Assembly: GCF_007860075.1 (NCBI RefSeq)
Contig: NZ_SJPP01000002.1
Coordinates: 1,178,001-1,242,000, forward strand
Source: Symmachiella macrocystis
GTDB lineage: Bacteria; Planctomycetota; Planctomycetia; Planctomycetales; Planctomycetaceae
Direction of reading: 5' to 3'
DNA: 64,000 nucleotides
The notes under the pieces are model-generated. The model was given only the letters and a program-made list of their open reading frames with translations, made no database searches and had not been told where the DNA came from. Positions 34,608-43,673 of the stretch are shown here, piece after piece (within the stretch, counting starts at the first letter, position 1; each line of letters begins with the position of its first letter). Position numbers and translations under genes: made by a program.

Positions 34608-35108
34608 CTACCACACGGGAGCGTATCCCGCTATGCGCCGCAATAAGCCAATTTGCCCGGCGTGCACCATTTCGTGCTGCCCACAGAACAGCAGCGCTTC
34701 GAGCTTGGTCTTGGCGACCCGGTGCGGCTCGGTTAACGGCATGTCCAGTTCTTCGACCGGCAGATTTTGCATGCAATTCAGAGCGGCAACATGCACCCGG
34801 TCCAACGTCGCCCGCAATTCGTCAGGCCCGGGATAGTCGCCCGGCTTACTCGATGGAATCGAATTCTTGCCAAACAGCCGCAAGTAATCCGGCGGGATCA
34901 GCTTTTCGTCACCCGGCTGCGAGCCACGAATCCGCACCAACGCCAACCGGTATTCCGCGACAGCCAAATGCCCCACTTGCCACCCCACGTGCGTGGTGTG
35001 CTGCGCCGGTGTTTGATACCAATCAACGGTGTCGATCGTATCCAACAGGTCCAGCGTATAATTGCGGGCGCACAACAATTGATCGACGGCAAGTTTTAAA
35101 CGAATCAT
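34608..35108 (-). CDS. DinB-family putative metalloenzyme
   Basis: The 166-residue product is a four-helix DinB/YfiT-type protein, with His residues positioned to bind a metal: HTTHVGWQVGHLAVAEY and HEMVHAGQIGLLRRI are the typical two segments (the His-x3-His pair near the C-terminus). Families include thiol-dependent transferases and proteins of unknown activity. The ATG at 35108 is chosen because it follows an AAGG sequence and gives the family start IRLKLAVDQLL. It follows the FG-GAP gene on the same strand with 16 bases between. Confidence 0.8.
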   Translation of the reverse strand: MIRLKLAVDQLLCARNYTLDLLDTIDTVDWYQTPAQHTTHVGWQVGHLAVAEYRLALVRIRGSQPGDEKLIPPDYLRLFGKNSIPSSKPGDYPGPDELRATLDRVHVAALNCMQNLPVEELDMPLTEPHRVAKTKLEALLFCGQHEMVHAGQIGLLRRIAGYAPVW

Positions 35109-35124
35109 CGGTGAGACCCTTTGT

Positions 35125-36345
35125 TTATTTCCCTGCCGCGGGAGATTTTTCGACACCTCGGTTGAGCAAGACCCAAGTGCCCGATTTTCCCGACACGGCG
35201 ATGTCGAGCTGTCCATCGTCGTTCAAGTCTGCGGTACGAATCTGCATGCCGGTGCCGATGCCTTCTCCGGCACTGATGAGATGCCGGTCAAATTTTTGGC
35301 TGGCCTGATCCCATTCGTAGTAGTAGAGGCATTCTGGCTCCACGCCCCCCGGATCGCGACCAGCATGACCGCGGACTCGTTTGCCTGTGATCAACTCCCC
35401 TGCTCCGTCGCCATCGATATCCGCCCAATGCAAACAATGCGTTTGCGAATAGGAACGATCGATGAGGTGTTCTTTCCAGGCCGTATCGTCTTCGCCGGTA
35501 TTCAATTGCTCCAGCCAATACAGGCCGTAGTCATGGCCATTGCCCCAAATCACGTCGTTCCGTCCGTCGCCGGTGAGATCCACAACCAGAAACGGGCAAC
35601 TGCCGTGCGGACGATTCCAACTCGCGTGATGTTTCCACTCCTTCGAGAGCGGATCACTGCCGGGATGTTCGTACCAACCGACAAGCGTCAAGATGTCATC
35701 GTGGCCGTCGCCGTTGACATCGCCGAACGCCATGCCGTGTCCACAGCCATTGTTGCCCAACACATGTTGTTCAAGTGTCGGCCCCTCCTCAGAAGGGATC
35801 AACTTCCAAGCTACTAGCGGTGCTTCGGTTTCCCAACAATCGACAACGATTTCAGGCACATCATCGCCATCCAGATCTTGAAGAAAATACGCCTCATTGC
35901 GACTACGTGTTTTCTTTAGCAAATGAGGCTTCCAACGTAGCCCCTTGGTTAATCCCACTTTGCCCGGGTTTTCGTACCAGAATATTTCTTCGCCGTGCCA
36001 ATCGCCGGAAATCACATCAACCCAACCGTCACCGTTGACGTCGTAGACGTGGTCGCCGTTGTTCTTCAAGTAATCTTCACCAAACTCCTCAATGTTTCGC
36101 AGAGGTCGCGCCGCAAAGTCCGGAGCTGCAAACCAATTGCGGCCGGCAATGACATCCAACTTTCCATCCCGGTCGATATCAGCAACCGCGCATCCCTCGT
36201 TGGGACTGACAGCCAGTGGGATTTTTTTGAAAGTCACTGTGGGCTGTTCAGCAGCAACCGCATCCGCTCCAGTTGCGATGGATAACGTATATCCGACGAG
36301 ACAAACGATAGCGAAGGCTTTCAGTGGTGTGGTTTTCAGTAGCAT
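35125..36345 (-). CDS. Secreted FG-GAP/VCBS-repeat protein
   Basis: The 406-residue product has a signal peptide (about 1-25) and then a seven-bladed integrin-like propeller built from FG-GAP/VCBS repeats. The repeats show calcium-binding loops such as DIDRDGKLDVIAG, DVNGDGWVDVISG, DLDGDDVPEIVVD, DVNGDGHDDILT and DLNDDGQLDIAVSG. It is probably extracellular and binds ligands or partners; no enzyme signature is seen. The DinB gene follows after 16 bases, suggesting co-transcription though the functions are unrelated. Confidence 0.85.
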   Translation of the reverse strand: MLLKTTPLKAFAIVCLVGYTLSIATGADAVAAEQPTVTFKKIPLAVSPNEGCAVADIDRDGKLDVIAGRNWFAAPDFAARPLRNIEEFGEDYLKNNGDHVYDVNGDGWVDVISGDWHGEEIFWYENPGKVGLTKGLRWKPHLLKKTRSRNEAYFLQDLDGDDVPEIVVDCWETEAPLVAWKLIPSEEGPTLEQHVLGNNGCGHGMAFGDVNGDGHDDILTLVGWYEHPGSDPLSKEWKHHASWNRPHGSCPFLVVDLTGDGRNDVIWGNGHDYGLYWLEQLNTGEDDTAWKEHLIDRSYSQTHCLHWADIDGDGAGELITGKRVRGHAGRDPGGVEPECLYYYEWDQASQKFDRHLISAGEGIGTGMQIRTADLNDDGQLDIAVSGKSGTWVLLNRGVEKSPAAGK

Positions 36346-36747
36346 GATCGGCTCTCTAGTTTCCTAGGTCTTCAACAGGGGAATGACTCTCCCGAATAAC
36401 CAGCATAAGGAATTCGGCGCGATTCGTGAATCACGACGGGCATGATCATTGAAAATATCCCGGTCCTTGGCACAATTAAAGAAGGGGCGTCGGCGCCGGG
36501 TTTTAGGGTCGAAACTGACCGCAGGCACGTCAGATGGCTAAAAACCGTGTGCGGCGCCTGTTATTGTGGCGCGAAAACGGGGATACTGTTTCTGTGGGCA
36601 GTTGATCATCGAAACAGGTTATGCACTCAACAAGACTTGCCCTGTTTTTCGCATGCTGGAATTTGAATTCACCACACCAATCCGATTAAAATCATTGTGA
36701 ACAGGTGTGTCGTGCCCTATTTGCGTCATTCAAAACTGAGGTGACTC
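36346..36747. other. Intergenic stretch of about 400 bases
   Basis: Between the divergent FG-GAP gene and the zinc-ribbon gene. A 74-codon plus-strand frame at 36442-36666 has no good ribosome binding site and no recognisable product, so I do not call it. The ends carry promoters for the flanking genes. No repeat is seen. Confidence 0.4.
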
Positions 36748-37788
36748 GTGTCGACCATTGATGCTCGATGCCCCAAGTGTAAGTCCGTGTTTCGGCTTAA
36801 AGACGCCAGTCTAGCGGGCAAAAAAATCAAATGCCGGAAATGCCAGGCACCGTTCGTGGTTCAGCCGATCACATCCGGCGGCGGTGGCGCTAGGCGCAAA
36901 ACCAACAGCAGCGTTGATCCCTACGGACGAGAAATCTCCTTTTCGAAGACCGGGGAATTGCCGGTCAGCGGCCGGAAGATCAAAAAAATTCAAAGGGTTT
37001 CAGAGACCGAAGAACCGGAAGCTGACGAACCCGATGAATTTGGCCAGCCAGCCGCTCCCAAGCGCAGACTCAAGCCGCGCGGAAAAAAAGGCAAAGCGAA
37101 GTCGGCTGATAAGGGCAAAAGGAAAAAGAAGAAAGCCCAAACGACCAAGCTGCAAAAAATCATTGCCGTAGCAGGCGGTGTGGTCCTGCTGTCATTGATC
37201 ATCCTGGGAGCGGTCTTTGGACCCTCGATGGCCAAGCGAATCGCGGAATCTGGCAAACTTGTAGCACCCAAACAATATCTGGTTTATGAACCCGCTGATG
37301 GCGAAGTGATGATCGAGTACCCCGAAGGCTGGGACATTTCACACGGCGGAGGCCACTCCAACAAATTGTTCTTCCTGCGGATTAACCACGCAGGTTTAGA
37401 GGTTTTCATCGTTGAATTCGATCCACAAAAGGAAGCCATGAACGTCGCGATGACCGGAGGACAATCCAGATTTAACAATCCGGACAAGGCTCCGTCCTAC
37501 GCGGTCCACCAGCGTCGACTCAAGGAAATCCAAGAGTCGAATACTGACTTCGAAGAATCACCGCCCAAGGAAATGCTCACCGGTTTTGGAATCGCACAAT
37601 ATTCGAAATTCACCGACCCTGGACTCATCTTTGGGAGCACGACCGGTTATCGAATGACGTTGTATGATCCGGATGGCGGAAAATACAACGCCTATTTTCG
37701 CTGTAGCCCCAAACAGTTTGATACAGCCAAACCAATTTTTGAACACATGATGGGAACGATTGCACCGGCCAATGCGGACGATGCTTAA
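36748..37788 (+). CDS. MJ0042-type zinc-ribbon membrane protein
   Basis: The 346-residue product starts with a zinc-ribbon (Cys8-x2-Cys11, Cys29-x2-Cys32; CPKC and CRKC) of the MJ0042/DUF-type found in many planctomycetes and myxobacteria. A low-complexity Lys/Glu/Pro-rich linker follows, then one transmembrane helix at about residues 140-162 (IAVAGGVVLLSLIILG) and a soluble beta-rich domain outside. The start codon is GTG with GAGG upstream. The type suggests a regulatory or sensory link between cytoplasm and outside; its target is unknown. Confidence 0.75.
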   Translation: MSTIDARCPKCKSVFRLKDASLAGKKIKCRKCQAPFVVQPITSGGGGARRKTNSSVDPYGREISFSKTGELPVSGRKIKKIQRVSETEEPEADEPDEFGQPAAPKRRLKPRGKKGKAKSADKGKRKKKKAQTTKLQKIIAVAGGVVLLSLIILGAVFGPSMAKRIAESGKLVAPKQYLVYEPADGEVMIEYPEGWDISHGGGHSNKLFFLRINHAGLEVFIVEFDPQKEAMNVAMTGGQSRFNNPDKAPSYAVHQRRLKEIQESNTDFEESPPKEMLTGFGIAQYSKFTDPGLIFGSTTGYRMTLYDPDGGKYNAYFRCSPKQFDTAKPIFEHMMGTIAPANADDA

Positions 37789-37847
37789 CAAGCTTGCGAG
37801 TCATGGAGACGCCACTCACTCATTCGTCCGCGCAAAGGAATTGATGC

Positions 37848-39464
37848 ATGCGATACGCCGGTACTTTCCTACTCCTGATTGCCGCCGCCGCGCCGCTACC
37901 GGCAACCGAAATTCATGACGATATTGACGCCGACACCGGATGGCGGGTGATTACGGCGCAGGCCGGACAAACAAAAATTCGGGTAGTCCCCGCTGCGGGT
38001 TTCAACGTTTTCTCCATTGAACATGCCGGACGGGAATTGCTCAAAACACCTCCAACGCTCGCCGACTTGCCGGGGGTTTCGTACGGCGCCCCGCTGCTGT
38101 ATCCCAGCCCCAATCGCGTACGCAATGCTCAATTTACGTTTGCAGACAAAACTTATCACTTCGATGCCAATGACGGGACGAACTTCATTCACGGCCTGGT
38201 TCACAATGTCCCCTGGACCGTTCGCCGGACGGAAGTAGACGCCCATCAGGCTGTGATCGAAGCAGAACTGGTCTTCGCTCCCGGCAATAAACATTACGAA
38301 GCGTTTCCGCTTAAGCACACACTACGTGTCGCTGTGACCGTCCGCGCGGAGGGCGTGAGTTGGGAATATGAAGTCGACAACACGCACGGCAAATCCAAGG
38401 TGCCGTTTGGCTTTGCGCTGCACCCTTGGATTCTGTATCAAGGCGAGCGCAAAAACACATTTCTAACGATCCCAGCTGCGCATTGGATGGAAGCTGAGAA
38501 CCTACTGCCGACTGGAAAACTGGTCGACCTGGAGGGGACTGCCTTCGATGCCCGCGCTGCGAAGTCGTTAGAGGGGTTTGTTATCGACGACGTCTATTCA
38601 GGGATGCAATCGGATCACCCCACTGTGGCCGATTTCCGCGACGTGGGGATTCAGCTTTCCCTAGTTGCCAGTGATGATTTTACACATTTGGTTGTCTATA
38701 CACCGGAAAACAAAAACTGGTTTTGCGTGGAAAACCAAACCTGCTCGACCGATGCACACAATCTCTACCAACAGGGGTTGAAAGCGGAGTCCCATTTGCT
38801 CGTCGCCGAACCGGGTGAAACTTTAAGTGGAACGGTTCACTATCGCATCAGCGACGCCCGCGGACACAAATTCAGCCGATGGGAAAAGGCCATTCGAAAG
38901 TTCGAAACCCAAGGTCGCCAACAACCGCCTGAAGCTGGTGGGACTTTATTTGTCGGGAGTTCTAGCATCCGATTTTGGGATTTGCCCAAATATTTCCCCG
39001 ACCGACCTGTGATCAATCACGGCTTCGGTGGCTCGCAAATGATCGACAGTCTGTATTTCGCCGATCGAATCGTGCTCCCCTATCAGCCGAGCACGATCGT
39101 GGTCTATGCGGGCGATAATGACATCGCTGGTGGACAATCGCCGGAAACAGTCGCTGAGGATTTCCAACGTTTCGCTCGCAAGATCCATGCGGCGTTGCCG
39201 GAGACGAAAATCGTCTACATCGCGATCAAACCGAGTTTGAGGCGGTGGAACTTGTACGAACAAATGGCAAATGCCAATGCTCTGATCTCCGCATTCGCCG
39301 ACACCGATGAGCGAATCACCTTCGCCGACATCGCCAAGCCCATGCTCAATGAGCAAGGAACGCCAAAGCCGGAACTGTTCATCAAGGACGGTTTGCATCT
39401 CAGCCCCGCTGGTTACGAATTGTGGACGTCGGTGATCGAACCGCTGTTACCACGCGCGAATTGA
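37848..39464 (+). CDS. Secreted aldose-1-epimerase-like / SGNH hydrolase fusion
   Basis: The 538-residue product has a signal peptide (about 1-17). Residues about 30-335 are a galactose mutarotase/aldose-1-epimerase fold: GAPLLYPSPNRVRNAQF, FIHGLVHN, GFALHPWI with the family His residues. Residues about 365-538 are a complete SGNH hydrolase: FVGSSSIRFW (block I, nucleophile Ser), NHGFGGSQM, YAGDNDIA, and DGLHLSPAG with the Asp-His pair. The two domains are joined in one frame, 49 bases after the zinc-ribbon gene region. The combination suggests an enzyme that opens or epimerises a sugar and removes an acyl group from it, but that is inference. Confidence 0.8.
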   Translation: MRYAGTFLLLIAAAAPLPATEIHDDIDADTGWRVITAQAGQTKIRVVPAAGFNVFSIEHAGRELLKTPPTLADLPGVSYGAPLLYPSPNRVRNAQFTFADKTYHFDANDGTNFIHGLVHNVPWTVRRTEVDAHQAVIEAELVFAPGNKHYEAFPLKHTLRVAVTVRAEGVSWEYEVDNTHGKSKVPFGFALHPWILYQGERKNTFLTIPAAHWMEAENLLPTGKLVDLEGTAFDARAAKSLEGFVIDDVYSGMQSDHPTVADFRDVGIQLSLVASDDFTHLVVYTPENKNWFCVENQTCSTDAHNLYQQGLKAESHLLVAEPGETLSGTVHYRISDARGHKFSRWEKAIRKFETQGRQQPPEAGGTLFVGSSSIRFWDLPKYFPDRPVINHGFGGSQMIDSLYFADRIVLPYQPSTIVVYAGDNDIAGGQSPETVAEDFQRFARKIHAALPETKIVYIAIKPSLRRWNLYEQMANANALISAFADTDERITFADIAKPMLNEQGTPKPELFIKDGLHLSPAGYELWTSVIEPLLPRAN

Positions 39465-39491
39465 ATCACCCTAGCCCACAATTTATCCTAC

Positions 39492-39971
39492 ATGACCGAA
39501 CTGCCTGTTCTTGAAAATATTCGTGAGTTTCTCACAGCCGAGCAGGTCGCTTATCGCGAAGTGCATCATCAACCGACGTTCACATCGGAAGAATCGGCCC
39601 GTGCTCGGGGTGAAGAAATACGCATTGGGGGCAAGGCGCTGTTATTAAAAGTCGGTGATGACTTTCGCCTGTTCGTACTGCCAGCAAATTGCAAAGCGGA
39701 TTCCGCCGCTATACGCAACGAACTGGGCGTACGTAAAACCCGATTCGCCACCCGGGACGAATTGCTCGAATTGACGGGATTGGTCCCCGGTTGTGTCCCT
39801 CCCTTCGGACACCCCATACTCCCCTTCGACTTAAATGTCGACACGGGGATCGAGCAAAACGACAAGATTGCCTTCAACGCAGGCTCGCTCACCGATTCAA
39901 TCATCCTGGCCACTGCAGACTACTTGCGGATTGCCCGGCCTGCAAAAACTTTTGCATTCGCCGCCCAGTAA
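39492..39971 (+). CDS. YbaK/EbsC-type aminoacyl-tRNA deacylase
   Basis: The 159-residue product belongs to the YbaK/ProX deacylases, which hydrolyse mischarged aminoacyl-tRNAs (such as Ala-tRNA-Pro or Cys-tRNA-Pro). Family features are the early EQVAYREVHHQPTFTSEESA, the conserved Lys in GKALLLKVGD and the GxxPPFGHP segment (VPGCVPPFGHP). Cytoplasmic. It starts 27 bases after the fusion gene. The exact substrate class (YbaK, ProX or other) is not decided here. Confidence 0.88.
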   Translation: MTELPVLENIREFLTAEQVAYREVHHQPTFTSEESARARGEEIRIGGKALLLKVGDDFRLFVLPANCKADSAAIRNELGVRKTRFATRDELLELTGLVPGCVPPFGHPILPFDLNVDTGIEQNDKIAFNAGSLTDSIILATADYLRIARPAKTFAFAAQ

Positions 39972-40102
39972 TGGCCGGATCAGTCAGCCGCTGGTTGGCA
40001 ATCACAGCAGGACCATGAGTACGCCCCAAACCATTTCTCGGCACTCGCCAACTTCACATCATATTTATCTCATCTCATCAATCTCTTTCAGGATAATCTA
40101 CT

Positions 40103-41272
40103 GTGCAACGGATTCTCTTCATTGTTGTGTTGCTGACCACTCCCGCATTTCCAGGAATCAGCCAGGCGGCTGACTCTAAGTCACCTAACTCGGCAGCGTT
40201 GGAAAAAATCGGGCAGCGGATGCAGGCGTTTGTGGAAGGGCAACAGGTTTCGGGTGTCGTCACGCTCGTCGCGCATCAAGGCAAGGTGGTCCATTTGAAA
40301 GCAGTCGGACTTGCCGATATGGACCAACAGCGCCCCATGCAAACCGACTCGCTGTTTTGCATTGCCTCGATGACCAAACCGATGACGGCGACGGCAGTGA
40401 TGATTTTGTGCGATGAGGGCAAACTGTCTGTCGATGATCCCGTCTCGAAATACCTCCCCGACTTTGCAGACATCGAGCTCAGATCCGGTCCACCCGCGCG
40501 GCCCCTCACCATCGGCGATTTGATGACGCATACGTCGGGGGTCTCTGGGAACCAGCAGAACCAAGGCTCACTTGAGGCGACCGTTCAACAGTTTTCGAAA
40601 CGGACCTTAAAATTTCAACCCGGCACGCAATGGGCCTATAGCCCAGGGTTATCCATCTGTGGACGCATCATCGAAATCGTCTCCGGACAACCTTACGAAA
40701 AGTTCTTGCAGCAACGCATCTTTGATCCTCTGCAAATGACGGACACCACATTTTCTCCCAATACTGAACAACAGACGCGAATCGTCACGCTGTATAAGCC
40801 AAGCAAAGATAAATCTGCGCTTGTCACAGAGCCCAATTGGTGGTGCAGATTAAACGATGGACGCTCGCCCAACCCATCCGGCGGTCTTTTTTCGACGGCC
40901 AAAGATGTGTCCCGGTTTTATCAAATGATTCTTGACGGCGGTCAATACGGCGATGTCCGGATCCTATCCGAAAAGAGCGTACGTGAAATGACGACTGTAC
41001 AAACCGGTGAACTTGAGGCAGGATTTACGCCTGGTTGCGGGTGGGGTTACGGGTGGGGCGTGGTTCGCAATCCCCAGGGGGTGACGAAGATGTTATCACC
41101 CGGTACTTTTGGCCATGGCGGTGCCTTTGGCACACAAGGTTGGGCTGATCCGGATCGCCAAACGATCTACGTGTTGATGATTCAACGGACTGGATTTGGC
41201 AATGGCGATGCCTCGGACATCCGCGCGGGCTTTCAAGATTTGGCCGTCAAAGCGGTGGACAGAAACAAATAA
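40103..41272 (+). CDS. Class C beta-lactamase-family serine hydrolase
   Basis: The 389-residue product has a signal peptide (about 1-19, ending SQA) and a beta-lactamase/D-alanyl-D-alanine carboxypeptidase-like fold. The SxxK motif is SMTK (about residue 91), the YxN-type is WAYSPG and the third motif corresponds to GHGG. These motifs are typical of esterase- or peptidase-type family members rather than true AmpC beta-lactamases, so penicillin resistance should not be inferred. The start is GTG with AGGA upstream. It is probably periplasmic. Confidence 0.83.
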   Translation: MQRILFIVVLLTTPAFPGISQAADSKSPNSAALEKIGQRMQAFVEGQQVSGVVTLVAHQGKVVHLKAVGLADMDQQRPMQTDSLFCIASMTKPMTATAVMILCDEGKLSVDDPVSKYLPDFADIELRSGPPARPLTIGDLMTHTSGVSGNQQNQGSLEATVQQFSKRTLKFQPGTQWAYSPGLSICGRIIEIVSGQPYEKFLQQRIFDPLQMTDTTFSPNTEQQTRIVTLYKPSKDKSALVTEPNWWCRLNDGRSPNPSGGLFSTAKDVSRFYQMILDGGQYGDVRILSEKSVREMTTVQTGELEAGFTPGCGWGYGWGVVRNPQGVTKMLSPGTFGHGGAFGTQGWADPDRQTIYVLMIQRTGFGNGDASDIRAGFQDLAVKAVDRNK

Positions 41273-41596
41273 TTCCGTTCGCCGACGATTCGCTCTCCAG
41301 CGCACAGCGCGCAAAAAATGGCCCAGCGAGCGAATAGGCGCTCGCCCCCGCCGAAGCAGGGCTATTCGCTTAAACCGGACCGACAGTACGCTAGCAAATC
41401 CCCAGCATGACCTCAAGATCGAACGCCCGAGCCGCTAAGGGTTTCCACCTACTTTCCGTGGATTCTTCTATATTCTGCCACGCGTTACTAGCTAATACAT
41501 GCCGGTATTCCCCCAAGATGGCTTGCAGTAGTCAACGCAAAATGGACCATAAACTGACCCCTTGTCAAAATGTGACGAAGCGTCAATAATACTGGT
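41273..41596. other. Upstream region of the TetR-RND efflux operon
   Basis: About 320 bases without a convincing gene. A small perfect inverted pair (AGCGAATAG at 41329-41337 and CTATTCGCT at 41362-41370) lies in the left half. The right end holds the promoter/operator entry below. Confidence 0.5.
41562..41592 (+). promoter_or_regulatory. Candidate promoter with palindromic operator in front of the TetR gene
   Basis: A TTGTCA box (41562-41567) and TAATAC (41587-41592), 19 bases apart, look like a sigma-70-type promoter. Between them lies TGACG-AAG-CGTCA (41573-41585), a five-base inverted repeat with a three-base centre, in the position where a TetR dimer would repress its own transcription. 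Only five bases separate the -10-like box from the ATG, so the transcript might be nearly leaderless. Confidence 0.45.
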
Positions 41597-42325
41597 ATGG
41601 AGACTCTTACGCGCAAACAACGTGAAATTCAAAAACGCGAAGCGGACATTCTCTCCCTTTCCCGGCCGATGCTGATTGAAGGGGGATACCATGGTCTGAA
41701 CATGGACCGCATTGCGGTCGAGTTGGAGTACTCCAAAGGGACGATCTACAAGCATTTTTCCTGCAAGGAAGAAATCATCATCGCCTTGGCGATTGAAACA
41801 CAGGAAAAGCGCTCGGAGTTTTTTTCGCGGGCCGCCGCGTTCCAGGGACTATCGCGGGAACGGCTTACGGCGATCGGAGTCGCCGGCGAATTGTTTGTCC
41901 GTCTGTTCCCTGATCATTTTGCCGTCGAACAAATCATCAATTCCCGCTCGATTTGGGAAAAAACATCCCATAACCGGCGGGAGCTGATGCAAGTTGCCGA
42001 AGGTAAATGTATGCACATGGTTTCGGGGATTGTCCGTGATGGAATCTCTTGCGGCGATGTGGTGCTCCCCGAAAAAACTACGCCCGAAGAGTTGGTGTTT
42101 GGTCTGTGGTCGCTCACCTTTGGAGCGTACTCGATATTAAGCACCGGCGAATCATTGGCCAATTTGGGCGTCGAAGACCCTTTCGTGTCGGTGCGGACGA
42201 ACGTGCACCACATTCTCAATGGAATCGGGTGGCGACCGCTTTCCAGTGAACACGATTATGATGCCGTCGCCGAAAAAATCACCCATGAAATCTTTGCCGA
42301 AGAATTCCAATCGGTTTTGGAATAG
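41597..42325 (+). CDS. TetR/AcrR-family transcriptional regulator
   Basis: The 242-residue product has the N-terminal TetR helix-turn-helix (AVELEYSKGTIYKHFSCKEEIIIAL at about residues 38-62, with the family YKHF core) and a helical ligand-binding C-terminal domain. It is the first gene of a three-gene plus-strand cluster with an RND adaptor and pump (21 and 37 bases between coding regions), so it most likely controls that efflux system and itself. No ribosome binding site is visible before ATG 41597. The inducer is unknown. Confidence 0.9.
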   Translation: METLTRKQREIQKREADILSLSRPMLIEGGYHGLNMDRIAVELEYSKGTIYKHFSCKEEIIIALAIETQEKRSEFFSRAAAFQGLSRERLTAIGVAGELFVRLFPDHFAVEQIINSRSIWEKTSHNRRELMQVAEGKCMHMVSGIVRDGISCGDVVLPEKTTPEELVFGLWSLTFGAYSILSTGESLANLGVEDPFVSVRTNVHHILNGIGWRPLSSEHDYDAVAEKITHEIFAEEFQSVLE

Positions 42326-42346
42326 CTCGCTTCCCAGAGGATTAAA

Positions 42347-43636
42347 ATGACGAACCGTCAAAAACCAACCCGACGCTCTATCGTCTGGAGTGCCAGTGTG
42401 ATTTTCATAGCAGCTGTGGCTGTGGGGATTGCTGCTGCTGCGAACAGTCCACAGTCAGAACAGGGGGCCGCTGAAAAAAAGAGCGTCCCGGTGAATTTTA
42501 TCGTTGCTAAACAGGTGTCAGAGTTCGAGGATGTGAAGGCCTACACGGGAACGATTGCAGCGGAGCGTGTGAGTGAACTCGCATTTGCGCGAGCTGGACG
42601 CTTAACCAAGATTTTCGTCGATGAAGGAGAGGACGTTTATCAAGGAAAATGTCTGGCACAACTCGACATCAGACACTTAGAGGCACAACGCTCGGAACTG
42701 CAGGCACAACGCGCACAAGCGGCGGCGTTGTTGGAGGAGTACCTCGCCGGCCCGCGTAAGGAAACCATTTCAGCAGCCCGCGCCGATGTCACTGACATGC
42801 GTTCGCAATTTGAACATGCCCAGGCCTCGCATCAGCGCAACGAAGATCTGTACCGCCGCAAGGTGATCTCCAAGGAAGATTTTGATCGTTCGAATTTCGG
42901 TCTACGTTCCGCCAAGGCCAAGTATGAATCCACGCAACGAAAGCTAGATGAATTGTTGGCTGGTACGCGTAAAGAAAAAATCACCGCGCAGCGCGCCGCG
43001 GTTTCGCGATTGGATGCGGCCTTGAAGGATTTGGCGGTTGATGTCGACGACGCCCATTTGATTGCTCCGTTTGAGGGACGAATTGCTATACGGCACATGG
43101 ATGAAGGGACCTATGTTTCTCCCAATACGTCGGTCTTTCGCTATGTGGAGATCGCCAGTTTGGAAGCCAGGATCGGTCTACCGGTCGACATTGCGCGAAC
43201 GATCCATACCGGAATGCAACAAGACGTGGTGATTGGTGATCGGACCTATTCGGCAACAGTGAAGACGGTACTGCCCGAATTGGACATCACCACCCGCACG
43301 CGGACTGTGGTACTGGCCTTGGATGCCGAAGCAGCTGAGACTGTCGTTCCGGGCGAAGTCGCGCGTATTTCTATTCCCGAGACGGTTCGCATGGCTGGGT
43401 ATTGGTTGCCGACGGCGGCACTTAGTCGTAGCAGTCGCGGCTTGTGGTCCGTCTTGGTCATCGACAATCTGGATGACTCCGGGACAGGCACAGCCGAGCA
43501 GCGCGAAATCGAGATTCTGCACGCAGAGGGAGAACGCATGTTGGTCCGGGGCACCTTGCAGCCCGGCGATCGCGTCATCACCGGCGGTACACATCGCATC
43601 GTGGCGGGGCAAACAGTCCGCGGCATGATTCAATAA
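42347..43636 (+). CDS. RND efflux periplasmic adaptor (HlyD family)
   Basis: The 429-residue product is the membrane-fusion protein that links an inner-membrane RND pump to an outer-membrane channel. There is a signal or anchor segment at about residues 15-33 (WSASVIFIAAVAVGIAAA), a biotinyl-lipoyl-like half (AGRLTKIFVDEGEDVYQGKCLAQLD), a coiled-coil region with many Glu, Gln, Arg and Ala (about 100-210), the second lipoyl half (APFEGRIAIRHMDEGTYV) and beta-barrel strands. AGAGGA before ATG fits a strong start. The pump gene follows directly. No outer-membrane TolC-type gene is in this window. Confidence 0.92.
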   Translation: MTNRQKPTRRSIVWSASVIFIAAVAVGIAAAANSPQSEQGAAEKKSVPVNFIVAKQVSEFEDVKAYTGTIAAERVSELAFARAGRLTKIFVDEGEDVYQGKCLAQLDIRHLEAQRSELQAQRAQAAALLEEYLAGPRKETISAARADVTDMRSQFEHAQASHQRNEDLYRRKVISKEDFDRSNFGLRSAKAKYESTQRKLDELLAGTRKEKITAQRAAVSRLDAALKDLAVDVDDAHLIAPFEGRIAIRHMDEGTYVSPNTSVFRYVEIASLEARIGLPVDIARTIHTGMQQDVVIGDRTYSATVKTVLPELDITTRTRTVVLALDAEAAETVVPGEVARISIPETVRMAGYWLPTAALSRSSRGLWSVLVIDNLDDSGTGTAEQREIEILHAEGERMLVRGTLQPGDRVITGGTHRIVAGQTVRGMIQ

Positions 43637-43673
43637 GTCCCTTCGACTGTTTTTGCTCCAGCGAACTTACAAC

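Noticed and set aside
36442-36666. Plus-strand 74-codon open frame between the FG-GAP and zinc-ribbon genes
   Set aside because: No ribosome binding site and no recognisable protein; likely chance in a promoter region.
40103-41272. True beta-lactamase (antibiotic resistance) call
   Set aside because: SxxK, YxP and GHGG-type motifs occur in many esterases and peptidases, and there is no resistance context.
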